Source: Dipteris shenzhenensis
Lineage: Eukaryota; Polypodiophyta; Polypodiopsida; Gleicheniales
DNA length: 64,000 nt
NCBI GenBank assembly: GCA_047967505.1
Contig: CM106540.1
Direction: 5' to 3' (one strand)
Part shown: positions 41,065 to 50,778 of the stretch, piece by piece
How the letters are laid out: each line of letters opens with the position of its first letter
Position numbering within the stretch: position 1 is the first letter of the stretch
Made by a program: the position numbers and the translations under genes
Notes under the pieces: generated by a model
Databases searched by the model: none
What the model was told of the DNA's origin: nothing
What the model saw: only the letters and a program-made list of their open reading frames with translations

Positions 41065-44000
41065 ATGGCGTCACGTGACGGACAAAGTCAATCATACGCA
41101 CAAGGGAAGGATGCAATTCTACGGGCAATGAGAAGTGGAAAGTCAGAGATGGAAGCCGCAGTGGATGTGATGAGGGCCGTTCCAGAGTGGGTGAACGTCC
41201 TCTTGAGCAAGGACATGGGGTACTTGCAGCGGCTCGTGTCGCGGTATGACACGGAGGGGAAAACGGCCAAGTGGCGCCGTGAGTTTATGGTGGTCTTCAA
41301 GTTGGTCATGCAACTCTATGTGAAGAAAGAGTTGGAAGAGGATGCGGAGGACTCCGGGAGCGAAACGGAGGATGAAACGTCGGATGAGTCGGAAAGCGGC
41401 TCGGAAAGTGAAAGCGAAGATGAGGACTCGGAGGAGGAAGAACGGCGTAGGTGGAGTCAGGAATGGTGGCAGGCCCAAGCAGAAAGGAGAACAGGATCTA
41501 AAACGGCGGCCAGAGAGACCAAAGGGATGGAAAGCGGAAACAGGGTAGCGGAACCGTGTCGTGGGAGTGCAAGGTGCGCCCCAAGGAAAACGACCGGTAA
41601 ACAGGTGATGGACAGAGGGAACGGCGCGGGAGCCGTGAGACACGAAGGAAACGGCGCAGGAGCCGTGATGAGCAAAGAAAACGGCGCAGGAGCCGTCAAG
41701 TGCATGGGAAACGGCGTGGGAGCCGAGAGGTGCATGCAGGGTGTGAAGCCCAGAGAAAACGGCGCGGGAGCCGTGAGATGTGTGGGAAACGGCGCGGAAG
41801 GCGCGAGATGTGGAAGCAGTGACGCGAGAGTCACGTTGGGGAAAACGGGTGATGCAGAGTCCCGAGACGCTATAGGCGTGGTGAAGACCCAAGGCGCGAG
41901 AAGCGCGAGAACGGAGACCAGAGGCGCGAGAAGCGCGGTCACAGGGACGGGAAGCGCGAAAGATTCGAGTGGCGCAAAGCAAAGGATGAGCAGTGCCGTT
42001 GTACCAAAGATAGATCAAACAAACGCTCAAGGTGAGGTGGTCGGGACGAGGAGCACACAAGGTGCAGGCCGAAGACCCAGTGACGTGGTAGGCTCGGAGA
42101 GAACTCCAAGAAACGCTCAAGGCGTACAGGTGACGAAGGAAGACGTGAAAGGCATGGCAACGGAGATGGGACGCGCGAAAGGTTTGAGTGGCGCGAAGGA
42201 AACGAAGAGCAGTGCCGTTGTAACAAAGAGAAATCAAACAAACGCTCAAGGTGAGGAGGTCGGGAGAAGGAGCACGGAAGGTGCAGGCCAAAGACCCAGT
42301 GACGGGGTAGGCCCGAAGCAAAGTCAGAAAAACGCACAAGGCGTGCCGGAGACCGATGAAAACGTGGAAGGTGCGGGAAGGAAAAGGGAAAGTGCGCAAG
42401 GCACAAACGGAGGAAAGGGAGCGGAAGCGAAGAGAAACGGCGAACAGGTGCAGGATGGAAGCTTGGAAGATGAAGTGAGATGGCAAGTGGAAAGTTGGGA
42501 TGAAGAAGAGGAACGGCACTGGGGCAAGGACAAGCGAGTGATTAGAAGCCCGTGGCAACGCAGAGGCGTGTGCAGAAAGGATGCCGAGAGAGAAAGGGAA
42601 AACGACGATGCGCCGGAGCATCGGGTGGAGCCAAGAGACATAAAGGGAAAACGGATGGGGACAGGTGCAGGTCCAGGTAGACGCAGAGGCGTGACCCGAA
42701 AGGAAGCCTTAGGGCAGAGGATGAACCGTGACGAAGAAGAAGACGAAAGGGAAAGGATGACATCGGCCAAGGGGATGGAAGGACGTGTGATGAGGCCAAG
42801 GCGTGAAGCAGAAACGGCGAAAAGCGAAGCGGAAACGGCGAAAGGAAAAGAGGGAAAGGCAAGGCAAGGTAGAACGGCGGGAAGGATGAGCGGATGGATG
42901 AAAAGGCTAAGGCCAGAAGCGGAAACGGCGGAAGGAAAAGAGGAGACGGCGGATGGGAAAGAAGGAAAGGAAAGGAAAGGTAGAACGGCGGGACGGATCA
43001 AGGAATGGATGAGAAGGCCACGGTTTCAAGGAGAAACGGCGGATCAAGAAGTGGCCAAGATGAGTCAAAGAGGTGGAAGGTGGATGCATAGGTGCAGGGT
43101 GAGATGTAGGCCAAGGGAGCAGGATGAGGTCAAAAAGGACCAAGACGAAGAGACGGAGAGGAGAACGGGTCTAGGTTGGGGAGCGCGAAGAAGATGCAGG
43201 ACGGAAGGTCCAAGATGCAGGAACGTGCGGTGTTCAGGAGAAGAACGTGATGAGAAGAAACCGCGACGAGGTGGAAGGACTTGTGCAGAACGGGTAAGGA
43301 TGAGAAGAAGAGGGTCAGGAAGAGAAGTGGTGCGAAGGGTGAAGAAAACGGCGAAACGCACAAGTCCAGTTCTCCCAAAACATAAAATCATCTCTTGGGT
43401 GATGCGCAAATATTCAAAGTCGGCGTGGCAAGACGCATGGAAAGGATGGAAGCAGTGCGTTAATGCAATGATCCGACTGGAAGAGTCAAAGACGAGTCTA
43501 AGTATTGGCTCGCATTCTTTTCCTCCTTGTTACTTGGGCTTATTGCCTAAGCCAATGGAGATGACAGGTGCCGAAAGAAAGATCAAGCCGTTCGGGCATG
43601 TTTTACTATGGGCAGGTTGGAAGTTCTGGCCGGGTGAGCAAGTGCGTTCACTTGGACAGGTGGCAAGTGGCAAGCTGATGCTGTGTGCGGGGTGGAAAGA
43701 TTGGCCCGGCATAGCGTCGTCCCTTGATATCATGTTGGAAGCGGGGTGGAAATTTTGGCCAGGTGATGCTTGGCTTATTCATCTCGCACATGGGCTTCCA
43801 AGGCAAATCCGGCCAAGGGGGCCTCCTAATATCATGTTGCTTGCGGGGTGGAAGCATTGGCCCGGTCCAATGTCGCGTCCCGATGTTACCTTTTTGGCGG
43901 GTTGGAAATTGTGGCCGGGGAATTTTCGCAAACGGCTAAGTTTCCATTTTGGAAAGCTATACTTGGATGCGGTGACCTCTCAAAAATGCCAAACCTTGAG

Positions 44001-44283
44001 GCACCGTTTTCTTTGTAAAATATGTTGTAAAATTATATCATTCTTTTCATTCTTTGCCCCCCCTTATGAGGAGAAGGCAAATTTTGATGCCCATGTAAAA
44101 GGCCAAAAGAGTGCGTGTGTGGCCACTCATTCGAGACGTTCTCGGATCGGGGTTAGGCTTTTGTGTGTGTGTGTGGCCACTCACTTAAGTCATCTTGGTG
44201 AGGTTAGGCTTTTGTGTATAGCCGGCAACTCTTCCCCTTTAATTGATGAGGACATCAATTCTTTTGAACCGGGGAGAGTATAA
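41065..44283 (+). CDS. Large non-autonomous retrotransposon ORF, E8 copy (1072 aa), intact
   Basis: By eye I see no amino-acid difference from the minus-strand copy at 17796-21014 across the body of the protein. The few base differences noticed are silent, for example in the AQG and EFMVV codons. The LTRs of these two elements are different subtypes (681-bp core with GAGTTGAGGATGAGG here, 680-bp core in E4). The internal regions therefore share a more recent common source than the LTRs, by recombination between genomic RNAs or by gene conversion over about 23 kb in inverted orientation. The frame runs to the LTR border. Domain content is as described for E4. Confidence 0.78.
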   Translation: MASRDGQSQSYAQGKDAILRAMRSGKSEMEAAVDVMRAVPEWVNVLLSKDMGYLQRLVSRYDTEGKTAKWRREFMVVFKLVMQLYVKKELEEDAEDSGSETEDETSDESESGSESESEDEDSEEEERRRWSQEWWQAQAERRTGSKTAARETKGMESGNRVAEPCRGSARCAPRKTTGKQVMDRGNGAGAVRHEGNGAGAVMSKENGAGAVKCMGNGVGAERCMQGVKPRENGAGAVRCVGNGAEGARCGSSDARVTLGKTGDAESRDAIGVVKTQGARSARTETRGARSAVTGTGSAKDSSGAKQRMSSAVVPKIDQTNAQGEVVGTRSTQGAGRRPSDVVGSERTPRNAQGVQVTKEDVKGMATEMGRAKGLSGAKETKSSAVVTKRNQTNAQGEEVGRRSTEGAGQRPSDGVGPKQSQKNAQGVPETDENVEGAGRKRESAQGTNGGKGAEAKRNGEQVQDGSLEDEVRWQVESWDEEEERHWGKDKRVIRSPWQRRGVCRKDAERERENDDAPEHRVEPRDIKGKRMGTGAGPGRRRGVTRKEALGQRMNRDEEEDERERMTSAKGMEGRVMRPRREAETAKSEAETAKGKEGKARQGRTAGRMSGWMKRLRPEAETAEGKEETADGKEGKERKGRTAGRIKEWMRRPRFQGETADQEVAKMSQRGGRWMHRCRVRCRPREQDEVKKDQDEETERRTGLGWGARRRCRTEGPRCRNVRCSGEERDEKKPRRGGRTCAERVRMRRRGSGREVVRRVKKTAKRTSPVLPKHKIISWVMRKYSKSAWQDAWKGWKQCVNAMIRLEESKTSLSIGSHSFPPCYLGLLPKPMEMTGAERKIKPFGHVLLWAGWKFWPGEQVRSLGQVASGKLMLCAGWKDWPGIASSLDIMLEAGWKFWPGDAWLIHLAHGLPRQIRPRGPPNIMLLAGWKHWPGPMSRPDVTFLAGWKLWPGNFRKRLSFHFGKLYLDAVTSQKCQTLRHRFLCKICCKIISFFSFFAPPYEEKANFDAHVKGQKSACVATHSRRSRIGVRLLCVCVATHLSHLGEVRLLCIAGNSSPLIDEDINSFEPGRV

Positions 44284-45053
44284 GAAAGTCAACTTTAGGG
44301 TTGACCTGCCGTGAGTGTTCGGACGTTTTTTGGGCGTAGGAGCCCCCACGGTGCCTAGCGGCCAGCCACTACTATATGGAGGATAGTGCTCTCTCATGCT
44401 AAGTTGAGTTGAGGATGAGGAAAACGTCAGCGGCCGTTTATGCTCCCTCTTGCTTGTAAATATTTTCTGTTGCAATCAAGTGCGTTCTTGCGACCGTTTG
44501 GCACTCCATCTAGTACCGCTCTGCCAGTAACGTCATCATGCCATCTTGTGGGTTGTGTCCTCGTGGTGCACGTTGAAGCGCACGCACAGGAAAGCAAAAC
44601 GTGGGACGGGTTGAGGGCACGTGAAAGCGAGTGGGGAACGGTGAGGGCCATTTGCATTCTCCATACCATTGTACAAACCGTGAACCGTTGGGTACCGAAC
44701 CGGGACATTGGGATTGCCCGAAGGGGTCTAACGTGCCGACCCACGTAACGGCCGTTAACTGGGAAAGAAACGTGGGCTGAACAGGACGTTGCGCGGAGGA
44801 CGTTCCTGTGGGTCTTGGAGACCCGAGTGAACCTGCAGACCAAGGTGTGTGAAGCCTAAGGGCTTGCCCAGTGGGGCGTGGTGTCAAGTGGGGAGAAACG
44901 GTGGACGGCCTGGGTAGGGGTCGTGTTGGATAAGCTGCGCATAAAGGGGATTTGGTATCAGCAGAGACGTTAAGGGAGGCTGGGACTCGGAAACGGGTCC
45001 GACGTAAGGTGCTCGCATTCGGAGACTAAGTCCGGAACCGCCGGGCCCTTACA
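44279..45053 (+). repeat. E8 3' LTR (S 44279-44367, core 44373-45053)
   Basis: 775 bp following polypurine tract GGGGAGAG. Ends CCCTTACA, then GTAGT (45054-45058). Confidence 0.9.
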
Positions 45054-45058
45054 GTAGT

Positions 45059-45147
45059 GGCTGGCCGCTAGGCACCGTGGGGGCTCCTACGCCCAAAAAA
45101 CGTCCGATCACTCACGGCAGGTCAACCCTAAAGTTGACTTTCTTATA
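45059..45147 (-). repeat. S module of E9 3' LTR
   Basis: 89 bp with the CGATCACTC variant, as in 49755-49843. Its core is at 34719-35399. Confidence 0.83.
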
Positions 45148-48085
45148 CTCTCCCCGGTTCAAAAGAATTGATGTCCTCATCAATTAAAGGGGAAGAGTTG
45201 CCGGCTATATGCAAAAGCCTAACCTCACCAAGATGACTTAAGTGAGTGGCCACACACACACACAAAAGCCTAACCCCGATCCGAGAACGTCTCGAATGAG
45301 TGGCCACACACGCACTCGTTTGGCCTTTTACATGGGCATCAAAATTTGCCTTCTCCTCATAACGGGGGGCGAAGAATATAAAGAATGAAATATTTTTACA
45401 ACATATTTTACAAAGAAAACGGTGCCTCAAGGTTTGGCGTTTTTGAGAGGTCACCGCATCCAAGTATAGCTGTCCAAAAAAAAAAAAAAAAAAAAAAAGG
45501 AAACTTAGCCGTTTGCGAAAATTCCCCGGCCAAAATTTCCAACCCGCCAAAAAGGTAACATCGGGACGTGACATTGGACCGGGCCAATGTTTCCAACCCG
45601 CAAGTAACATGATATTAAGAGGCCCCCTTGGCCGGATTTGCCTTGGAAGCCCACATGCGAGATGAATAAGCCAAGTATCACCTGGCCAAAATTTCCACCC
45701 CGCTTCCAACATGATTTCATGAAATGACGCTATGCCGGGCCAATCTTTCCACCCCGCACACAGCATCACCTTACCGCTTGCCACCTGTCCAAGTGAACGC
45801 ACTTGCTCACCCGGCCAGAACTTCCAACCTGCCCAAAGCAAAATATGCCCGAACGGCTTGACCTTTCTTTCGGCACCTGTCATCTCCATTGGCTTAGGCA
45901 ATAAGCCCAAGTAACAAGGAGGAAAAGAATGCGAGCCAATACTTAGACTCGTCTTTGACTCTTCCAGTCGGATCATTGCGTTAACGCACTGCTTCCATTC
46001 TTTCCATGCGTCTTGCCACGCCGACTTTGAATATTTGCACATAACCCACGAGAGAATCTTGCGTTTTTGGAGAGTTTGATTTGGGCGCTTCGGCGTTTTC
46101 TTCACCCTTCGCGCCACTTCTCTTCCTGACCCCCTTCTTCTCATCCTTAGCCGTTCTGCACACGTCCTTCCACCTCGTCGCGGCTTCATTTCATCACGTT
46201 CCTCTCTTGAATGCCGCACTTCCCTGCACCTTGGACCTTTTGCCCTGCATCTTCTTTGTGCTCCACAACCTAGACCCATTCTCCTCTCCGTCTCTTCGTC
46301 TTGGTCCTTCTTGACCTCATCCTGCTCCCTTGGCCTACCTGTCACCCTGCACCTATGCATCCACCTTCCACCTCTTTGACTAACCTTGGCCACTTCTTCA
46401 TCCACCGTTTCTCCTTGAAACCGTGGCCTTCTCATCCCTTCCTTGATCATTCCCGCCGTTCTACCTTGCCTTTGCTTTTCTTCTTCCCCAACCGCCGTCT
46501 CCTCTTTTCCTTCCGCCGTTTCCGCTTCTGGCCTTAGCCTTTTCATCCATCCGCTCATCCTTCCCGCCGTTCTACCTTGCCTTGCCTTTCCCTCTTTTTC
46601 AACCGTCGTTTCCGGTTCACTTTTCGCCGTTTGCGTTTCACGCCTTGGCCTCATCTCACGTCCTTCCATCCCCTTGGCCGACATCATCCTTTCCCTTTCG
46701 TCTTCTTCTTCGTCACGGTTCATCCTCTGCCCTAAGGCTTCCCTTCGAGTCACGCCTCTGCGTCTACCTGGACCTGCACCTGTCCCCATCCGTTTTCCCT
46801 TTATGTCTCTTGGCTCCACCCGATGCTCCGGCGCATCGTCGTTTTCCCTTTCCCTCTCGGCATCCTTTCTGCACACGCCTCTGCGTTGCCACGGGCTTCT
46901 GATCGCTCGCTTGACCTTGCCCCAGTGCCGTTCCTCTTCTTCATCCCAACCTTCCACTTGCCATTTCACTTCACCTTCCAAGCTCCCAACCTGCACCTGT
47001 TCGCCGTTTCTCTTTGCTTCCGCTCCCTTTCCTCCGTTTGTGCCTTGCGCACTTTCCCGTTTCCTTCCCGCACCTTTCACGTTTTCACCTGTCACCTGCA
47101 CGCCTTGTGCGTTTTCTTGAGTTCGCTTCGGGCCTACCACGTCACTGGGTCTTCGGCCTGCACCTTCCGTGCTCCTTCTCCCGACCTCCTCACCTTGAGC
47201 ATTTATTTGATTTTTCCTTGTTACAACGGCACTGCTCTGCGTTTCCTTCGCGCCACTCAAATCCTTCGCGCGTCTCATCTCCGTTGCCATGCCTTTCACG
47301 TTCTCCTTGGTCATCCTCACGCCTTGAGCGTTTCTTGGAGTTCTCTCCGGGCCTACCACGTCACTGGGTCTTCGGCCTGCACCTTGTGTGCTCCTCGTCC
47401 CGACCACCTCACCTCGAGCGTTTGTTTGATCTATCTTTGGTACAACGGCACTGCTCTTCCCTTGTTTTGCGCCACTCGAATCTTTCGCGCTTCCCGTCCC
47501 TGTGACCGCGCTTCTCGCGCCTCTGGTCTCCATTCTCGTGCTTCTCGCGCCTTGGTCTTCACCACGCCTATAGCGTCTCGGGACTCTGCATCACCCGTTT
47601 TCCCAAACGTGACTCTCGCGTCACTGCTTCCACAACTCGCGCCTTCCGCGCCGTTTCCCACACATCTCACGGCTCCTGCGCCGTTCTCTCGGGGCTTCAC
47701 ACCCTGCATGCACCTCTCGGCTCCCGCGCCGTTTCCCATGCACCTCACGGCTCCTGCGCCGTTCTCTTTGCACCTCACGGCTCCTGCGCCGTTTCCCTCG
47801 TGTCTCACGGCTCCCGCGCCGTTCTCTCTGTCCATCACCTGTTTACCGGTCTTTTTCCTTGGGGCGCACCTTGCACTCCCACGACACGGTTCCGCTTCCC
47901 TGTTTCCACTGTCCATCCCTTTTGTCTCACTGGCCGCCGTTTTAGATCCTGTTCTCCTTTCTGCTTGGGCCTGCCACCATTCCTGACTCCACCTACGCCG
48001 TTCTTCCTCCTCCGAGTCCTCATCTTCACTTTTCCGCTCCGAGCCGCTTTCCGACTCATCCTCCGTTTCGCTCCGGGACTCCTCC
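45143..48085 (-). pseudogene. Large ORF, E9 copy, frameshifted and missing its joined N-terminus
   Basis: The C-terminal 796 codons (47533-45143) are open with all five AGWKxWPG motifs. A one-base loss near 47553 (CTTGGTC versus CTTGGGTC in other copies) shifts the frame, and further small indels lie in the acidic region near 48027-48085. A run of 23 A's at 45476-45498 has expanded within the region after the last WPG motif and encodes a row of Phe on the coding strand. At 48086 the sequence flips orientation. The head of the same gene lies at 48772-49007. Confidence 0.8.
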
Positions 48086-48771
48086 GGAAGTCAGAGATGG
48101 AAGCCGCAGTGGATGTGATGAGGAAAACGTCAGCGGCCGTTTATGCTCCCTCTTGCTTGTATATAATTTCTGTTGCAATCAAGTGCGTTCTTGCGACCGT
48201 TTGGCACTCCATCTAGTACCGCTCTGCCAGTAACGTCATCATGCCATCTTGTGGGTTGTGTCCTCGTGGTGCACGTTGAAGCGCACGCACAGGAAAGCAA
48301 AACGTGGGACGGGTTGAGGGCACGCGAAAGCGAGTGGGGAACGGTGAGGGCCATTTGCATTCTCCATACCACTGTACAAACCATGAACCGTTTGGGTACC
48401 GAACCGGGACATTGGGATTGCCCGAAGGGGTCTAACGTGCCGACCCACGTAACGGCCGTTAACTTGGGAAAGAAAGTGGGCTGAACAAGACGTTGCGTAG
48501 AGGACGTTCCTGTGGGTCTTGGAGACCCGTGTGATTCTGCAGACCAAGGTGTGTGAAGCCTAAGGGCTTGCCCAGTGGGGCGTGGTGTCAAGAGGGGAAA
48601 AACGGTGGACGGCCCGGGCAGGGGTCGTGTTGGATAAGCTGCGCATAAAGGGGAATTGGTATCAGCAGAGACGTCAAGGGAGGCTGGGACTCGGAAACGG
48701 GTCCGACGTAAGGTGCTCGCATTCGGAGACTAAGTCCGGAACCGCCAGGCCCTTACACTTGGTATCAGAGC
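48086..48771 (+). repeat. Inverted LTR core with primer-binding site inside E9
   Basis: A 38-bp gag fragment in plus orientation (KSEMEAAVDVMR codons) joins an LTR core lacking its first ~70 bp, at the shared word GATGAGG. The core runs to CCCTTACA (48757) and a primer-binding site (48760-48771), then meets minus-strand gag at shared AGC. With 49055-49749 this makes a large palindrome with a spacer of about 280 bp. The inverted LTR is of E9's own subtype (AATTATATACAAGC on the opposite strand), pointing to an intra-element event such as autointegration. Confidence 0.72.
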
Positions 48772-49007
48772 TTGAAGACTACCATAAACTCACGGCGCCA
48801 CTTGGCCGTTTCACCCTCCGTGTCATACCGCGACACGAGCCGCTGCAAGTACCCCATGTCCTTGCTCAGGAGGACGTTCACCCACTCTGGAACGGCCCTC
48901 ATCACATCCACTGCGGCTTCCATCTCTGACTTTCCACTTCTCATTGCCCGTAGAATTGCATCCTTCCCTTGTGCGTAAGATTGACCTTGTCCGTCACGTG
49001 ACGCCAT
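48772..49007 (-). pseudogene. N-terminal head of the E9 ORF, separated by inversion
   Basis: Starts MASRDGQGQ at 49007 and encodes about 78 residues of the conserved head, to EFMVVFKL, before the inversion junction. Confidence 0.78.
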
Positions 49008-49054
49008 ACCTCGATACAGGATCCTCCTCGAAGGCTCGCGATACCTTGAGGTTT

Positions 49055-49066
49055 GCTCTGATACCA
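49055..49066 (-). other. Primer-binding site of E9
   Basis: GCTCTGATACCA, two bases from the LTR at 49069. Confidence 0.88.
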
Positions 49067-49068
49067 AG

Positions 49069-49843
49069 TGTAAGGGCCCGGCGGTTCCGGACTTAGTCTC
49101 CGAATGCGAGCACCTTACGTCGGACCCGTTTCCGAGTCCCAGCCTCCCTTGACGTCTCTGCTGATACCAATTCCCCTTTATGCGCAGCTTATCCAACACG
49201 ACCCCTGCCCGGGCCGTCCACCGTTTTTCCCCTCTTGACACCACGCCCCACTGGGCAAGCCCTTAGGCTTCACACACCTTGGTCTGCAGAATCACACGGG
49301 TCTCCAAGACCCACAGGAACGTCCTCCGCGCAACGTCCTGTTCAGCCCACGTTTCTTTCCCAAGTTAACGGCCGTTACGTGGGTCGGCACGTTAGACCCC
49401 TTCGGGCAATCCCAATGTCCCAGTTCGGTACCCAAACGGTTCACGGTTTGTACAGTGGTATGGAGAATGCAAATGGCCCTCACCGTTCCCCACTCGCTTT
49501 CGCGTGCCCTCAACCCGTCCCACGTTTTGCTTTCCTGTGCGTGCGCTTCAACGTGCACCACGAGGACACAACCCACAAGATGGCATGATGACGTTACTGG
49601 CAGAGCGGTACTAGATGGAGTGCCAAACGGTCGCAAGAACGCACTTGATTGCAACAGAAATTATATACAAGCAAGAGGGAGCATAAACGGCCGCTGACGT
49701 TTTCCTCATCCAACTCAACATAGCATGAGAGAGCACTATCCTCCATATAGTAGTGGCTGGCCGCTAGGCACCGTGGGGGCTCCTACGCCCAAAAAACGTC
49801 CGATCACTCACGGCAGGTCAACCCTAAAGTTGACTTTCTTATA
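49069..49843 (-). repeat. E9 5' LTR (core 49069-49749, S 49755-49843)
   Basis: 775 bp; pairs with 34719-35399 plus 45059-45147. GTAGT follows at 49844-49848. Confidence 0.86.
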
Positions 49844-49848
49844 GTAGT

Positions 49849-49937
49849 TATAAGAAAGTCAACTTTAGGGTTGACCTGCCGTGAGTGTTCGGATGTTTTT
49901 TGGGCGTAGGAGCCCCCACGGTGCCTAGCGGCCAGCC
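49849..49937 (+). repeat. S module of E11 5' LTR
   Basis: 89 bp with GTTCGGATG. Followed by ACTAT (49938-49942), a mutated or variant form of the usual ACTAC, where E10 inserted. Confidence 0.84.
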
Positions 49938-49942
49938 ACTAT
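49938..49942 (+). repeat. Left target duplication of E10 (ACTAT)
   Basis: ACTAT instead of ACTAC. The same variant recurs at 54657-54661 on the other side of E10 and nowhere else among the junctions examined. Confidence 0.9.
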
Positions 49943-50717
49943 TATAAGAAAGTCAACTTTAGGGTTGACCTGCCGTGAGTGATCGGACGTTTTTTTGGGC
50001 GTAGGAGCCCCCACGGTGCCTAGCGGCCAGCCACTACTATATGGAGGATAGTGCTCTCTCATGCTATGTTGATTTGGGTGAGGAAAACGTCAGCGGCCGT
50101 TTATGCTCCCTCTTGCTTGTAAATACATTCTGTTGCAATCAAGTGCGTTCTTGCGACCGTTTGGCACTCCATCTAGTACCGCTCTGCCAGTAACGTCATC
50201 ATGCCATCTTGTGGGTTGTGTCCTCGTGGTGCACGTTGAAGCGCACGCACAGGAAAGCAAAACGTGGGACGGGTTGAGGGCACGTGAAAGCGAGTGGGGA
50301 ACGGTGAGGGCCATTTGCATTCTCCATACCATTGTACAAACCGTGAACCGTTTGGGTACCGAACCGGGACATTGGGATTGCCCGAAGGGGTCTAACGTGC
50401 CGACCCACGTAACGGCCGTTAACTTGGGAAAGAAAGTGGGCTGAACAGGACGTTGCGCGGAGGACGTTCCTGTGGGTCTTGGAGACCCGAGTGAACCTGC
50501 AGACCAAGGTGTGTGAAGCCTAAGGGCTTGCCCAGTGGGGCGTGGTGTCAAGTGGGGAAAAACGGTGGACGGCCCGGGCAGGGGTCGTGTCGGGACAAGC
50601 TGCGCATAAGGGGATTTGGTATCAGCAGAGACGTTAAGGGAGGCTGGGACTCGGAAACGGGTCCGACGTAAGGTGCTCGCATTCGGAGACTAAGTCCGAA
50701 ACTACCGGGCCCTTACA
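49943..50717 (+). repeat. E10 5' LTR (S 49943-50032, core 50038-50717)
   Basis: 90-bp S with the extra T, 680-bp core; pairs with 53882-54656. Confidence 0.9.
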
Positions 50718-50719
50718 CT

Positions 50720-50731
50720 TGGTATCAGAGC
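50720..50731 (+). other. Primer-binding site of E10
   Basis: TGGTATCAGAGC, two bases after the LTR end at 50717. Confidence 0.9.
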
Positions 50732-50778
50732 AAACCTCAAGGTATCGCGAGCCTTCGAGGAGGATCCTGTATCGAGGT

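Larger units (their letters stand above)
35405..45053 (+). mobile_element. Family A element E8, opposite orientation inside E9's 3' LTR
   Basis: 5' LTR S 35405-35493 with core 40323-41003 (split by E7), internal region 41004-44278, 3' LTR 44279-45053. Both cores are 681 bp. GTAGT at 35400-35404 and 45054-45058 shows that the target pentamer can be used in either orientation. Confidence 0.85.
34719..49843 (-). mobile_element. Family A element E9, with inverted internal segment
   Basis: 3' LTR core 34719-35399 with S 45059-45147, internal region 45148-49068, 5' LTR 49069-49843. Both cores are 681 bp and share CCCTTGACGTCTC and GAAATTATATACAAGC. GTAGT lies at 34714-34718 and 49844-49848. E8 (opposite strand) is inserted in its 3' LTR. 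Confidence 0.83.

Noticed and set aside
48582-48929. Apparent ORF across LTR, primer site and inverted gag at the E9 junction
   Set aside because: It exists only because of the inversion junction and has no counterpart in intact copies.
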